A DNA stretch of 51,278 nt from Acidobacteriota bacterium. GTDB lineage: Bacteria > Acidobacteriota > Vicinamibacteria > Vicinamibacterales > Fen-181. A program made the position numbers and the translations under genes. How positions within the stretch are numbered: position 1 is the stretch's first letter; each line of letters opens with the position of its first letter. Of this stretch, positions 25,880-35,771 are shown in pieces. The notes under the pieces were generated by a model, which ran no database searches, had not been told where the DNA came from, and worked only from the letters and a program-made list of their open reading frames with translations. The stretch is taken from contig JANYLG010000062.1 of NCBI GenBank assembly GCA_025363775.1, positions 1-51,278 on the forward strand. The letters run 5' to 3'.

Positions 25880-26792
25880 TGTCCTCCTGATCCTGCTGCT
25901 GGGTGTGGCCTCGGCCATCGCCATGGCCGGGGTGGCGCAGCCGCCGGCCTTCGACGGCAATCGTGCCTACGAGCACGTGCGCCAGGTCGTCGCGTTCGGC
26001 CCACGGCCGGCCGGCTCGCATACCCTCGAGTCCACCCGGCAGTACATCAAGAAGCAACTGGCCGACATCGGCATCCAGGTGACCGAGCAGCCGTTCGACG
26101 CCGATACGCCGATCGGCCGCATTCACATGGTGAACCTGGTCGCCAGGATCCCTGGCGCGTCCCCCGAGCGTGTGGTCTTCGCGGGCCACTACGACACGAA
26201 GCTCTATCGTGAGTTCAGGTTCGTCGGGGCGAACGACGCCGGGTCGAGCACCGCGTTCCTGATTGAGTGGGGGCGCGTGATGAAGGCGCGCAAGAGCCCG
26301 TTCACGGTCGAGTTGCTCTTCCTCGACGGCGAAGAAGCGACGTTGCCGGACTGGGGCGGCACGGACCACACCTACGGCAGCCGGCACTACGTCGAGGTCG
26401 GGCAGCGCGAGAAGGCGTTGGCCGGCCTCCGCGCGCTGATCCTGGTGGACATGATCGGCGACCGCGACCTGCACATCCGGCGGGAACTCTTCTCGACCTC
26501 CTGGCTCACCGACACGATTTGGGCGGCCGCGAAGCGCCTGCAGCACTCCGACGTGTTTCTCGACGTCACGACCCAGATCGAGGACGATCACGTCCCCTTC
26601 CTGAATGCCGGCGTCCCGGCGGTGGACGTCATCGACGGCCCCGAGGACTATCCGCCGTGGCACACCGCCGGCGACACGCTCGACAAGGTGAGCGCCCGGA
26701 GCCTGCAGATTGTGGGCGATGTCCTGCTGGAAGCCTTGCCGGCGATCGAGAAGCGGTTGACAGCGCGCCCGGGACGCGGCGCCGGCTTCTAG
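25854..26792 (+). CDS. Secreted M28-family zinc enzyme, glutaminyl-peptide cyclotransferase-like
   Basis: 312 residues with an N-terminal signal helix (VLLILLLGVASAIAMAG). The zinc-ligand pattern of M28 is present in order: GHYDTKL, GANDAGSS, FLDGEEA, LVDMIGDRD and PPWHTAGDT. The insert after DGEEA (DWGGTDHTYGSRHYVE) resembles glutaminyl cyclases, which close N-terminal Gln to pyroglutamate. An aminopeptidase is the other option. ATG 25854 lies within the end of yacG. Confidence 0.8.
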   Translation: MMMRAMSGSVLLILLLGVASAIAMAGVAQPPAFDGNRAYEHVRQVVAFGPRPAGSHTLESTRQYIKKQLADIGIQVTEQPFDADTPIGRIHMVNLVARIPGASPERVVFAGHYDTKLYREFRFVGANDAGSSTAFLIEWGRVMKARKSPFTVELLFLDGEEATLPDWGGTDHTYGSRHYVEVGQREKALAGLRALILVDMIGDRDLHIRRELFSTSWLTDTIWAAAKRLQHSDVFLDVTTQIEDDHVPFLNAGVPAVDVIDGPEDYPPWHTAGDTLDKVSARSLQIVGDVLLEALPAIEKRLTARPGRGAGF

Positions 26793-27103
26793 AAGTGACG
26801 ACGCCGGCGGGATTGCCGCCACCGCCAAACGGCGGCCAGCGCGACGCCCGGCGCCAGTTCTACGGCCGTCCAGCGCCACGCGGCGCAAAGGCCCGACGCC
26901 CTGGCCGAGTCCATCGCCTGCTCGATGTCCACATGCGGGCCGCGCCCGTCGATGAACATCTGCTGCCCGACCACGTAGCCCCTGGCGCCCGCGACGATGT
27001 GCGCGTCGAACACGGTGTTCCAGGTCACCACCGCGCCGGCGATCCAGGCGATGGCCAGGCCGCGCCGAACCCAACGCGCGCGACGTCCCTCATCCCGGCT
27101 CAC
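26789..27103 (-). CDS. Small membrane protein of unknown function
   Basis: 104 residues. I do not recognise it. It has a hydrophobic helix at about residues 14-30 (LAIAWIAGAVVTWNTVF), a middle part with GQQMFIDGRGPHVDIEQAM, a second hydrophobic stretch (about 78-92) and an Arg-rich tail. GTG 27103 overlaps the stop of the upstream phosphatase gene as GTGA, so it is translated after it. It converges with the M28 gene, overlapping by 4 bases. Confidence 0.6.
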   Translation of the reverse strand: MSRDEGRRARWVRRGLAIAWIAGAVVTWNTVFDAHIVAGARGYVVGQQMFIDGRGPHVDIEQAMDSARASGLCAAWRWTAVELAPGVALAAVWRWRQSRRRRHF

Positions 27104-28737
27104 GCCCGGCTTCCGTAGCGCATCACCACGACCGTCATGTCGTCGCCCTGAATGGTGCCGGCGGCAAATTCGTTCACCGCCCGAACCAGGCATTCGAGCA
27201 CCTGACTGACGCTCTCCCGGGCGGTCTTCGTGATGCTCTCCAGGATCCGATCGTCGCCAAACTCCTCCCCCGCGGCGTTCAACGCTTCCGAGATGCCGTC
27301 GCTGAACATGATCAGCATGTCGCCCGGCGCGAGCTGGACCGTCTCTTCCTCGTAGGTCGCCTGCTCGAACACGCCGCAGATCAAGCCGCCGACGGCCATC
27401 CGCCGCACGGCCGACCCGCTGACGAGGAATGGCGGGTTGTGCCCGGCATTGCAGCACGTCAGCCGGCCGTCCTTCGAGAGCGCGCCGAAGAAGGCGGTGA
27501 CGAACCGTGAGCCGGTGGAGCGACGAAAGAGGATCTTGTTGACGCGCGACAGCGCGGCCGCCGGGCCGCCGCCGAAAGACGTCTGGGTCGCCAGCACGCC
27601 CTGGGTGGCCGCGGCCAGCAGCGCCGCGGGCGCGCCCTTGCCCGACACATCGGCCACGACAAATCCCGCCGAATCATCCGCGAGCGTCAGGTATTCGTAG
27701 AAGTCGCCGCCAATCGCGCGGCACGGCACCGTGCGGGCGAGGGCCTCGAAATGATCCGACGACCATCCGGGCGGCGGCAGCAGGGCCTGCTGGATCTCGG
27801 CCGCAATTCGCAGCTCCTGCTCCAACTTCGTCTTTTCCATCGTTTCACGATAGAGGCGGGCGTTCTCGATGGCCACGGCCGCTTCGGTCGCCAGCGTTTC
27901 GACTCCGGCGCGCACGGCGAGGGAGGCGAGGGCCCCCCGTTCCCGGCTATCCAGGTACAGGACGCCGATCCGCTTCTGCTCGGCCAAGCCGTCGGCCTTG
28001 TCCACGTAGCGAACCAGCCGGAGCGGAAGGCAGAACACCTGGCGGATTCCAAGGGCGATCGTCCCGGTGTGCACCGCGTGCAGGTCACCGTCGAGCAGGT
28101 CCGCGACCACGCGCGTTTCGCCCGTCTGGAATACCTCCTCGGGAATCTTCCGGCTCGTCTCGAACGACTGGCCCGAGAGGGTGATGTGCCCGCGGGACCG
28201 CGCAAGTTTGAACTCCAGGCGCCCATCGGCGCCCGCCAGCATGATGAACCCGCGCTCGGCGCCGCTCAGCTCGACGGCCGAGTCGATCACCAGGGCCAAC
28301 ACCTCGTCCAGGACACGGGCGGAGCCCAGCGCGCGCAGCCCCTCGAGCAACGCGGCCACCTGCCGGAGTTCGCTGCCGGCCGAGGTCACCGTGCGATCGG
28401 TGAGCGGCTCAGCCTTCTGGAGTTCACCCGGCGGTTCGCCTTCGCAGAGGAACACCATCTCGACGCCGTCGTTCTGGCCCAACCTGATCAGGTCGCCGTG
28501 CTCGAGCGCCTGCTCCTTCACCTGCGCGTTGTTCACGAATGTCCCGAATCGCGACTGGCGGTCCCGGAGGATGTACTGTTCCCCGTCCCGCGCCACCTCC
28601 GCGTGTTCCCGCGAGATGTCGGCGCCGACCAGCCGAAGGTCGTTGCCGGTCCGTCGCCCGAGCGTGAACAGATCCTTGTCGATCGATACGTAGCGCGACC
28701 CGGATTCGTCGCTGATCTTCAGCAGAGCGTCAGGCAT
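27100..28737 (-). CDS. FHA-GAF-SpoIIE protein serine phosphatase (PP2C)
   Basis: 545 residues. FHA domain about 10-95 (FTLGRRTGNDLRL, ISREHAEV, RFGTFVNN), which binds phosphothreonine. GAF domain about 135-310. SpoIIE/RsbU phosphatase from about 320, with GGDFYEYLTL, VVADVSGKGAPAALL, MFSDGISEAL and DDMTVVV carrying the metal Asp residues. Likely acts in a partner-switch or Ser/Thr kinase pathway in the cytoplasm. Start ATG 28737 places the FHA domain at the N-terminus. Confidence 0.9.
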   Translation of the reverse strand: MPDALLKISDESGSRYVSIDKDLFTLGRRTGNDLRLVGADISREHAEVARDGEQYILRDRQSRFGTFVNNAQVKEQALEHGDLIRLGQNDGVEMVFLCEGEPPGELQKAEPLTDRTVTSAGSELRQVAALLEGLRALGSARVLDEVLALVIDSAVELSGAERGFIMLAGADGRLEFKLARSRGHITLSGQSFETSRKIPEEVFQTGETRVVADLLDGDLHAVHTGTIALGIRQVFCLPLRLVRYVDKADGLAEQKRIGVLYLDSRERGALASLAVRAGVETLATEAAVAIENARLYRETMEKTKLEQELRIAAEIQQALLPPPGWSSDHFEALARTVPCRAIGGDFYEYLTLADDSAGFVVADVSGKGAPAALLAAATQGVLATQTSFGGGPAAALSRVNKILFRRSTGSRFVTAFFGALSKDGRLTCCNAGHNPPFLVSGSAVRRMAVGGLICGVFEQATYEEETVQLAPGDMLIMFSDGISEALNAAGEEFGDDRILESITKTARESVSQVLECLVRAVNEFAAGTIQGDDMTVVVMRYGSRA

Positions 28738-28769
28738 GCAGATCTCCACGAAAGAGAGCGCCACTGGCC

Positions 28770-29042
28770 TTACCGGCGCCTTCGCCAGAACCGCCACACG
28801 AACACGACGACCGCCAGACCGGCCACGACCCACGACACGAGCCGGGGCGCCTGCCCGACGGCCGCCTGCGACATGAACAGCGCAGAGAGGATCAGGATCA
28901 GCAGTGCCGCGATCACAGGAACCCGGCTGCCCGGCTTCGGGACCTGGCCGGACCTGATCTGGGGTTCGAATGTGGCGTGGCCGCAGCGAAAGCACACCAG
29001 CGCCTTGTCAGCAATCTCGGTTCCGCAGTGCTTGCAAGTCAT
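28770..29042 (-). CDS. Zinc-ribbon membrane protein
   Basis: 90 residues. A CKHCG...CFRCG zinc ribbon at residues 3-21, then two membrane helices (about 42-60 and 68-85) and an Arg-rich end. Function unknown. A perfect TATAAT lies on the minus strand at 29068-29063, about 20 bases before the start, giving a leader of some 14 bases. It precedes the FHA-SpoIIE gene by 32 bases and may share its transcript. Confidence 0.7.
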   Translation of the reverse strand: MTCKHCGTEIADKALVCFRCGHATFEPQIRSGQVPKPGSRVPVIAALLILILSALFMSQAAVGQAPRLVSWVVAGLAVVVFVWRFWRRRR

Positions 29043-29128
29043 CGATCAATCCATGGGCCTCGATTATAGACCTCGGCCTCGGGAAACCGCCAGACGGCCA
29101 CACCGGGCGCGTTGAGAGCCGGATCTCT

Positions 29129-29134
29129 TATACT
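29129..29134 (+). promoter_or_regulatory. -10-like element at the rhomboid gene
   Basis: TATACT ends six bases before the ATG at 29141; there is no Shine-Dalgarno site between. Fits a leaderless transcript. Confidence 0.4.
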
Positions 29135-29140
29135 CACGGC

Positions 29141-29809
29141 ATGATCCCGCTTCGCGACATCATCCCTTCCCGCACGACGCCCTTCGTGACGATCGGGATC
29201 ATCGCGGTGAACGCGCTCGCCTTCGGCTTCGAGCTCTCGCTGTCGCCGCCGGCGCTCCAGGTCTTCCTCCGGGAGTACGGCATCGTGCCCGCGACGTTCG
29301 CGTGGTCCACCCTGCTCTCCTCCATGTTCCTCCACGGCGGGTGGCTCCACGCAATCGGGAACCTGTGGTACCTGTGGATCTTCGGCGACAATGTCGAGGA
29401 TCGCCTCGGGCACGGGCGCTACCTCGTGTTCTACCTCCTGTGCGGCGCGATGGCCGGTCTGGCCCAGACGCTCGTCAATCCCGACTCCTCCGTGCCCACG
29501 ATCGGCGCCAGCGGCGCGATCGCCGGGGTCATGGGCGCGTACTTCGTCCTCTACCCGCACTCGCGCGTGCTGACGCTGATCCCGCTGTTCATCTTCGTCG
29601 AGATCATCGAAATCCCCGCCGTGTTCTTCCTCGGCTTCTGGTTCCTGATGCAGCTGTTCAGCGGGGCCGGCTCGATCGCGCACACCGCCAGCTCGGAGGG
29701 AGGCATCGCCTTCTGGGCACACGTCGCGGGGTTCCTCGTGGGATTGGTGGGCGTCTTCGTCTTCCGCCGGCCTGAACGCCAGCGCGTGGAGTGGTGGAAC
29801 GAGAAATAG
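29141..29809 (+). CDS. Rhomboid family intramembrane serine protease
   Basis: 222 residues, six membrane helices. The catalytic Ser is in TIGASGAIAGVMGAYF and the His in FWAHVAGFLVG; HGGWLHAIGNLWYLWIFG is the conserved loop-1 and helix-2 region. Cleaves membrane proteins within the bilayer. The substrate is unknown. Confidence 0.92.
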   Translation: MIPLRDIIPSRTTPFVTIGIIAVNALAFGFELSLSPPALQVFLREYGIVPATFAWSTLLSSMFLHGGWLHAIGNLWYLWIFGDNVEDRLGHGRYLVFYLLCGAMAGLAQTLVNPDSSVPTIGASGAIAGVMGAYFVLYPHSRVLTLIPLFIFVEIIEIPAVFFLGFWFLMQLFSGAGSIAHTASSEGGIAFWAHVAGFLVGLVGVFVFRRPERQRVEWWNEK

Positions 29810-29832
29810 CAGCACCTGCCAGGCGGCCCTGC

Positions 29833-31794
29833 CTACCGTTTCACCCGATACAACGACGCGTTCTGCCCCCGGCCGCCGATGCGGCGCACCAGTTCGACGC
29901 GCGGTTCGCGGTCGAGGAACTCGGTCATCTTCGGATACTCGCCTTCCCTGCAGAACGCGCTGTCGATCGCCACGAACTGAACGCCGCGCTGCTGCAGGAA
30001 CGTCATGCCGGCCTCGCTGGGGAACCCGCGCAACCTCTTCACCGCCTCACGGAACGACTGGGGAAAGTACCCGCTGCTCCCGTCCACCAGCGTCTGCCAG
30101 TGGAACGTCGAGAAGTACAGACTCCTGGCGTCGCGGGTGGCCTCGACGAGGCTTCCGGGAAACGGCAGATCGACCAGCACGGACGGCGGCGCGCCCGAGA
30201 AGTAGTCGTAGATTGGCGGCGGCCCGGCGGGCAGTTCGATGAGTTGCAGGTTCGGCCGGTTCTCTACGAGCAGCACCAGCACGCAGGCGACTGGAACGAG
30301 AACGCCCGCCAGCCGCGGCACCGCCCTCGCCTGCCGTATCCGCTGAACCCCGTAGCCGGCCAGCACCGCCAATGACAGGCCGACGAGGATGCTGAACCGC
30401 GCGGGCACGCGGAGGCCGCGGAACGGCAGCACATAATCCCGCAACGTGGGAAAGACGACGCCGTTCGAGCCGAGCGAGCCGTCGAACGCCACGAGCGCCG
30501 CCACCACGTATGCCGCCCGCGCCGGGGTGAGGCGGGGCCAGGCGCCGACAAGCGCGAGCACGACAATCCCGATGCCCGGGAACAGGCTCAACTCCGGCAT
30601 CCGCGGTCCGTCGAGCCAGCCCCCGTACGTCCGGCTCCGCGTGTGGGCCACCAGATAGCTGGCTGGCGTCGCGCTGTACAGCCGCGCTTCCCAATCCGGC
30701 CGCTCACCAAGCTGCGCACGGTTTTGCAAGTACGGAATCGCGACGGGCAGCACCAGGACGACGACGACAGCAGCGGCCGTGGCCCACGGCCGGACGACTC
30801 TTCGCGAACGCGGATTGGCCGCGCCCAGGCAGGCCCACACCACCGCCATGACCACCAGCAGAAACAGACCGCAATAGAGTGACGACAGCGTCTGAAGCGC
30901 GACCAGGATCCCGGTCACGACGCCGTCGCGCGCGCGCCCGCTCCTGACGGTTCGGTGCAGCATCAGAAGCGCCAGGGGCATCCAGAAGGTGATCTGCAAC
31001 TCCAGGTGGCTGTAGTGCTCGAAACGGAACGGGTAGAACGCGAACGCCACGCCGGCCACGAGCGCTGCCAGGCGATCGCCTGTCAGCCCGCGGACCAGCG
31101 CGTACATCGCGATCCCGGACGCCGCAAACGACAGCAGGAAGAGGATGTTGTAGACGACGACCTGGTGAACCCCGAGCCACAGGAACGGAGCGGCCAGGAG
31201 CGCGGTGGCGAGCATCGCATCCGAATAGGCCAGGGTGCGAAGCTCCGGGAAGAACATATTGCCGTCGAACAGGTGCAGCGGATCCCGCGGGAGTTGGTGC
31301 GCCACCCAGCTGAGGCGCCAGATCGAGAATAGCGGGTCGCCCAGGTCCGGCACCGAGTGGAGCGCGATCACCTGCTGCCACGCCATTGCCGCGGTCAGGC
31401 CGAGAAACAGGAGGACCACCCCGGCCCACTCCACCGCCCGCGGTGCGTCTGGGGTCAGGTCTGGGGCCAGCTCTGACCCCAAGTCCAATCGTGCGCGGAC
31501 AAAGGCCATCACCCGCGCAGGCCAAGGGTGAAGCGGCACGCCCGGCGCGCGCCAGCGCCGCACGATGACGAGGAGGACGGCCGCGAGGATCGCCCGCGAC
31601 GGCGTGGCCATCGAGATCCGCAGAAGGGAGCCCTCGAAGTGGAAACCGCCGGTGGCGGCCACGCCGTACGCGGTCAGCAGCAGTCCGACGACGACCAGAT
31701 CGAGCCACTGCGCGAACCGCTGCCGGCCTTGCCGCCCGGTCCCACCGGGCACGGCGGCCGTCGGCGGCTCCCCGCCACCGGACGCCATGGTCAT
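29833..31794 (-). CDS. Multi-pass membrane protein, GT-C glycosyltransferase-like
   Basis: 653 residues with about 11-12 membrane helices and a C-terminal soluble part of ~150 residues. After the first helices is DPLFSIWRLSWVAHQL and FDGNMFFPE, similar to the extracytoplasmic loop with acidic residues of lipid-dependent GT-C enzymes. A role in adding sugars from a lipid carrier is likely but not proven. Ends convergent with rhomboid. Confidence 0.6.
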   Translation of the reverse strand: MTMASGGGEPPTAAVPGGTGRQGRQRFAQWLDLVVVGLLLTAYGVAATGGFHFEGSLLRISMATPSRAILAAVLLVIVRRWRAPGVPLHPWPARVMAFVRARLDLGSELAPDLTPDAPRAVEWAGVVLLFLGLTAAMAWQQVIALHSVPDLGDPLFSIWRLSWVAHQLPRDPLHLFDGNMFFPELRTLAYSDAMLATALLAAPFLWLGVHQVVVYNILFLLSFAASGIAMYALVRGLTGDRLAALVAGVAFAFYPFRFEHYSHLELQITFWMPLALLMLHRTVRSGRARDGVVTGILVALQTLSSLYCGLFLLVVMAVVWACLGAANPRSRRVVRPWATAAAVVVVLVLPVAIPYLQNRAQLGERPDWEARLYSATPASYLVAHTRSRTYGGWLDGPRMPELSLFPGIGIVVLALVGAWPRLTPARAAYVVAALVAFDGSLGSNGVVFPTLRDYVLPFRGLRVPARFSILVGLSLAVLAGYGVQRIRQARAVPRLAGVLVPVACVLVLLVENRPNLQLIELPAGPPPIYDYFSGAPPSVLVDLPFPGSLVEATRDARSLYFSTFHWQTLVDGSSGYFPQSFREAVKRLRGFPSEAGMTFLQQRGVQFVAIDSAFCREGEYPKMTEFLDREPRVELVRRIGGRGQNASLYRVKR

Positions 31795-31973
31795 TTCCCT
31801 TCGGTCTTCCCGGTGAAGACGTCGCGTTCAGTGAGTGCCATGTCGTTCATGGTAGAGCAAATCCCCGTCGGGCGCGAGTACGGCACGGGACCGGATTCGG
31901 GGCGGTGTTGTGGTGTTCTCAGTGTTCTTCGTGGCAATCCTCGTGCAGAATGGTGAGTCACAACAGGAGCCTG

Positions 31974-33089
31974 ATGCATCCCATCGTCTGGTACATCTCC
32001 GGTCACGGGTTCGGTCACGCCTCGCGCGAGATCGAGATCATCAACGCGCTCCGCGATCGGCGCCCCGACATCCCGGTCGTCATCCGAACTGGCGCGCAGC
32101 GGTGGATCTTCGATCTGACCTTGCGTTCGCCGGTGGACTTTCAGGCGACCGAGTGCGACACCGGGGTGGTGCAGATCGACAGCCTCCGGCTGGACGAGGC
32201 CGAGACCGTCCGCAGGGCCGCGGCCTTCTACGCGGACTTCCCGGCGAGGGTCGAGGCCGAACGCGCCGGCCTGGCGTCGATTGGGCCCGCGCTGGTCGTC
32301 GGCGACGTGCCGCCGCTGGCATTTGCGGCCGCGCACGCCGCGGGGATTCCGTCAATCGCGATCGCCAACTTCACCTGGGACTGGATCTACGACGGCTACG
32401 AACCGGAGCGGTTCGGGGCGCCCGGGCTCGTGGAACGGATAGCCGAAGCCTGCGCCCATGCCGACCTGTTCTTCCGGCTGCCGATGTGGGGCGGCTTCGA
32501 GATGGCACGGCCCGAGGTCACCATCGACCTGCCGCTCGTCGCGCGCCGCTCGACGCGCGACCCGATGGAGACGCGGCGGGCGCTCGGTCTTCCGTGCGAC
32601 AAGACACTGGTGCTGCTGTCGTTCGGCGGGCACGGGCTCAAAGGGCTGTCGCCGGCGGCGTTCGACAGCTTCGGTGACGAGTACGTCGCGGTGCTGACTG
32701 GCCACCTGGAGATGTCTCAGGCGGCGCGCGAGAGCCGTCGCGGCGTGATCGAGTTCGACGAGCAGGGGCTGTACGGCGCGGGCTGGCGGTACGAGGACCT
32801 GGTCGCCGCGGTGGACGTCGTGGCGACCAAGCCTGGATACGGCATCATCGCCGAGTGCGCGGCGCACCAGACCGCCCTGCTCTACACCTCGCGCGGGCAC
32901 TTCATCGAGTACGAGGTGCTCGTACAGGAGATGCCGCGTTACGTGCGATCGCAGTTCATCCCGCAGGACGCGCTCTTCGCCGGCGAGTGGCGCCCCTACC
33001 TGGAAGAACTGCTGTCGCAAGATCGTCCAGAGCCGGCAGACGTCACGGGGGCGTCGGTGGCAGCCGATGAGATAAGCAGGAGGCTCTAG
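31974..33089 (+). CDS. GT-B-type glycosyltransferase-like protein
   Basis: 371 residues. The N-terminus WYISGHGFGHASREIEIINAL is a glycine-rich nucleotide-sugar fold start, and VATKPGYGIIAECAAHQTALL near residue 285 is the matching C-terminal site. It looks like the glycosyltransferase-like domain found at the N-terminus of plant L-arabinokinase and in free-standing bacterial proteins. AGGAG lies six bases before ATG 31974. Acceptor unknown. Confidence 0.68.
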   Translation: MHPIVWYISGHGFGHASREIEIINALRDRRPDIPVVIRTGAQRWIFDLTLRSPVDFQATECDTGVVQIDSLRLDEAETVRRAAAFYADFPARVEAERAGLASIGPALVVGDVPPLAFAAAHAAGIPSIAIANFTWDWIYDGYEPERFGAPGLVERIAEACAHADLFFRLPMWGGFEMARPEVTIDLPLVARRSTRDPMETRRALGLPCDKTLVLLSFGGHGLKGLSPAAFDSFGDEYVAVLTGHLEMSQAARESRRGVIEFDEQGLYGAGWRYEDLVAAVDVVATKPGYGIIAECAAHQTALLYTSRGHFIEYEVLVQEMPRYVRSQFIPQDALFAGEWRPYLEELLSQDRPEPADVTGASVAADEISRRL

Positions 33090-33102
33090 CTAGCGGGCCG
33101 GA

Positions 33103-33807
33103 CTATGCCTTCACGCAGGTCACGAGCGACCAGATGCGCGGGATGTTCACCTTCTCGATCGACGCGCCGTGAATACCCGCCTGGGCAAGGAACGCGGGCA
33201 GATCGATGTCGGCCCTGAACCCGATGTGGATCGTGAACGGCGAGATCAGTCGCTCGATCCGGGAGAGCAGGAAGTTTTGGCTGCGGAAGTGATTGAGGAA
33301 GATAATCCGCCCTCCCGGCCGGCACACCCGGCGCATCTCCGCGGCCACCTGGACTGGGTCGGGCACGACGCTGATCACGTAGGACGCGTAGACGATGTCG
33401 AACGAGTCATCGGCGAACTTGAGTGCGGCCGCGTCCATCTCGAGGAGGCGGACATTCGTCATTCCCTTCCGCGCGATGCGGTCCCGGGCCTTCTCGAGCA
33501 TCGAGGAGGAAAAGTCCACGCCGGTCACCGTGCACTCGCGGGGGTAGAGCGACGCGTTGATCCCGGTGCCCACGCCCACTTCGAGGATGCGATCGCCCGG
33601 CATCAGCCCCATGCGCTGAATCGCCCGCAGGCGACCAGGATGCAGCGTGGGGCCGAAGGTCCAGTCGTAGACGGACGCCAGTTTGCCGTAAACGTCCTCG
33701 ACGAAGTCGTTCTCGACGGCCGTGACCGACAGCGCCCGGCTGGCGGCGTCGAGCGAGGAGAAGTATTCCTGCGTGCGGTCCGACTCTCTCTGTTCGAATA
33801 GCGCCAT
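33103..33807 (-). CDS. Class I SAM methyltransferase, PmtA-like
   Basis: 234 residues. YGKLASVYDWTFGPTLHPGR, then the SAM-binding ILEVGVGTGINASLYP, and VTGVDFSSSMLEKARDR. The C-terminal layout (HFRSQNFLLSRIERLISP) resembles bacterial phosphatidylethanolamine N-methyltransferases of the PmtA type, but UbiE-like enzymes cannot be ruled out. ATG 33807 sits just after GGAGAGG. Confidence 0.75.
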   Translation of the reverse strand: MALFEQRESDRTQEYFSSLDAASRALSVTAVENDFVEDVYGKLASVYDWTFGPTLHPGRLRAIQRMGLMPGDRILEVGVGTGINASLYPRECTVTGVDFSSSMLEKARDRIARKGMTNVRLLEMDAAALKFADDSFDIVYASYVISVVPDPVQVAAEMRRVCRPGGRIIFLNHFRSQNFLLSRIERLISPFTIHIGFRADIDLPAFLAQAGIHGASIEKVNIPRIWSLVTCVKA

Positions 33808-33915
33808 CAACCTCTCCGTGGCCGTCGGTCCAGCCCAATGTCACCTGGGTTTGGATGCAGCCAGCGTCGTTACTGTACTACCGGCTCGGATTAACCGACA
33901 AGCGGGAATTGCCCC

Positions 33916-35754
33916 TTACCGGAGCCCGTCGAGCACCTGGATCGCGATCTGAATCCGCCCGGTCGCGTTCGACACCTGAACGCCCTGGACGCGATCCCTC
34001 ACGCTGGCTGCGATCTCCCGTGCAATCGCCACGCCTTCGGCGGCGGCCGCGTCGCCCGGCTCGACCGCGCGCATCCTCCGCAGGTACTCGTCGGGCACTC
34101 GCACGCCCGGCACTTCGTTGGCCAGGAACTCGGCGTTCCGTAGGCTGTCGAACGGCCACAGCCCGGCAACGATCGGCACCCGGAGATGGGCGACGCGCTT
34201 GGTGAACGCGTCGAAGGCGTCGAGGTCGAAGACCGCCTGCGTGATGGCGAACTCCGCGCCCGCCTCGACCTTGAACTCGAAGCGGCGCACCTCGTCGTCC
34301 AGGTTCAGCGCCGTGGGATTGACGGCCACGCCGATGTGGTACGCCGTCTGCCGCGTCAGCGCCTCGCCGCCAATGTCCACGCCCTGGTTCAGCCGGTTGA
34401 CCACGTTGGTCAGGCCGATGGAATCGACGTCGTAGACCCCGGTGGCGAAGGCATAGTCGCCGCGACGTGGCGGGTCGCCCGTCACCAGCAGCAGGTTTCG
34501 GATTCCCATGGCGTGCGCGCCAAGAAGATCCGACTCCATGCCGAGCAGGTTGCGGTCGCGGCAGGCGTAATGAAGAACGGTCTCGATCCCGGCCTGCTGC
34601 TCGATCAGGACGGCCATCGATACGGCGCTCATTCGGGCAGCGGCCAGCGGTCCGTCGGGGATATTGATCGCATCCACGCCGTGGATCTTCAGCGTGCGCG
34701 CTTCCTCGATGGTCGGGAAGAACTCGTGCCCCCTGGGTGGCGTCAGTTCCACGAGGTGCACGAACGTGCCGTGCGCCATCGCGTAGGCCAGCCGCGACTT
34801 GCGCTCGCGGGGCACCGGCGACACCGTCGGCTCCCCCACCGCCACGGGGCTGACACGCGCCGTGCCCGCGCGCGGCGCGGCCGAGGCCGAACCCACCGCC
34901 AGCCTGATCTGCCGAATGTGCTCGGGCGTCGTCCCGCAGCAGCCGCCGACCAGCCGCACGCCCTTCGAGCTGAACCGCCGGGCGTACGAGGCCATGTACT
35001 CGGGCGACGACAGGTAAATCGTCCGCCCCTCGATGTGGCGGGGCTTGCCGGCGTTGGGCTGGGCCGAGAGCGGCACATCGGTGGTTGCGGCAAGGCGCTC
35101 AACGGTTTCGAGCATCGCGGCCGGCCCGACGCTGCAGTTGACCCCCACGACGTGGGCGCCGCGACGGACGAGCTCGGGACCGAACTTCTCGGGCGGCGTC
35201 CCGTCGAGCGTGCTGCCGTGTTCCTCGATCGCCATCTGAGCGACGATGGGCAACGTGCAGAGGCTGCGAACCGCGGCGATGGCCGCGCCCATCTCGTTCA
35301 GATCGCGGAACGTCTCGAGGATGAACAGGTCCACCGGTCCTTCGAGGAGCGCCGAGGCCTGTTCGCGAAAGTACTCCTCCGCCTCATCCACGCCGGTCTT
35401 GCCCCATGGCTCGATGCGGATGCCGAGCGGCCCGATCGCGCCGGCCACGTAGGCCTGGTCGCGGGCCGCGTGCCTCGCGGTCCGCGCCCCCGCGATGTTG
35501 ATGGCCCGAACTTTCTCGGAAAGGCCGAACGACCCGAGCTTGATGCGGTTGGCGCCGAAGGTGTTCGTCTCGAGGACGTCGGCCCCCGCCCGCACGTAGT
35601 TCAGGTGGACTTCCGCGACGAGGTCGGGCTCGGAGAGGTTCAGCGATTCGAAGCAGCGGTTGACGAACACGCCCTTCGAGTAGAGCATCGTGCCCATGCC
35701 GCCGTCGCACACGAGCACGCGATGATCGATTTCGTCGAGGAAGGGACGGAGCAT
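33916..35754 (-). CDS. Bifunctional homocysteine S-methyltransferase / methylenetetrahydrofolate reductase
   Basis: 612 residues. The N-terminal half is a homocysteine methyltransferase: VLVCDGGMGTMLYSKG, ETNTFGANRIKL, and the zinc Cys in VGVNCSVGP and LVGGCCGTTPEHI. The C-terminal half from about residue 320 is a MetF-type barrel: VELTPPRGHEF, LLVTGDPP, GVAVNPTALNLD, FAITQAVFDLDAF. It links folate one-carbon units to methionine synthesis, as in B. subtilis YitJ-type fusions. A NuoI-like ferredoxin gene ends 17 bases upstream. Confidence 0.93.
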   Translation of the reverse strand: MLRPFLDEIDHRVLVCDGGMGTMLYSKGVFVNRCFESLNLSEPDLVAEVHLNYVRAGADVLETNTFGANRIKLGSFGLSEKVRAINIAGARTARHAARDQAYVAGAIGPLGIRIEPWGKTGVDEAEEYFREQASALLEGPVDLFILETFRDLNEMGAAIAAVRSLCTLPIVAQMAIEEHGSTLDGTPPEKFGPELVRRGAHVVGVNCSVGPAAMLETVERLAATTDVPLSAQPNAGKPRHIEGRTIYLSSPEYMASYARRFSSKGVRLVGGCCGTTPEHIRQIRLAVGSASAAPRAGTARVSPVAVGEPTVSPVPRERKSRLAYAMAHGTFVHLVELTPPRGHEFFPTIEEARTLKIHGVDAINIPDGPLAAARMSAVSMAVLIEQQAGIETVLHYACRDRNLLGMESDLLGAHAMGIRNLLLVTGDPPRRGDYAFATGVYDVDSIGLTNVVNRLNQGVDIGGEALTRQTAYHIGVAVNPTALNLDDEVRRFEFKVEAGAEFAITQAVFDLDAFDAFTKRVAHLRVPIVAGLWPFDSLRNAEFLANEVPGVRVPDEYLRRMRAVEPGDAAAAEGVAIAREIAASVRDRVQGVQVSNATGRIQIAIQVLDGLR

Positions 35755-35771
35755 ATCGGCGGTGGCCGCCG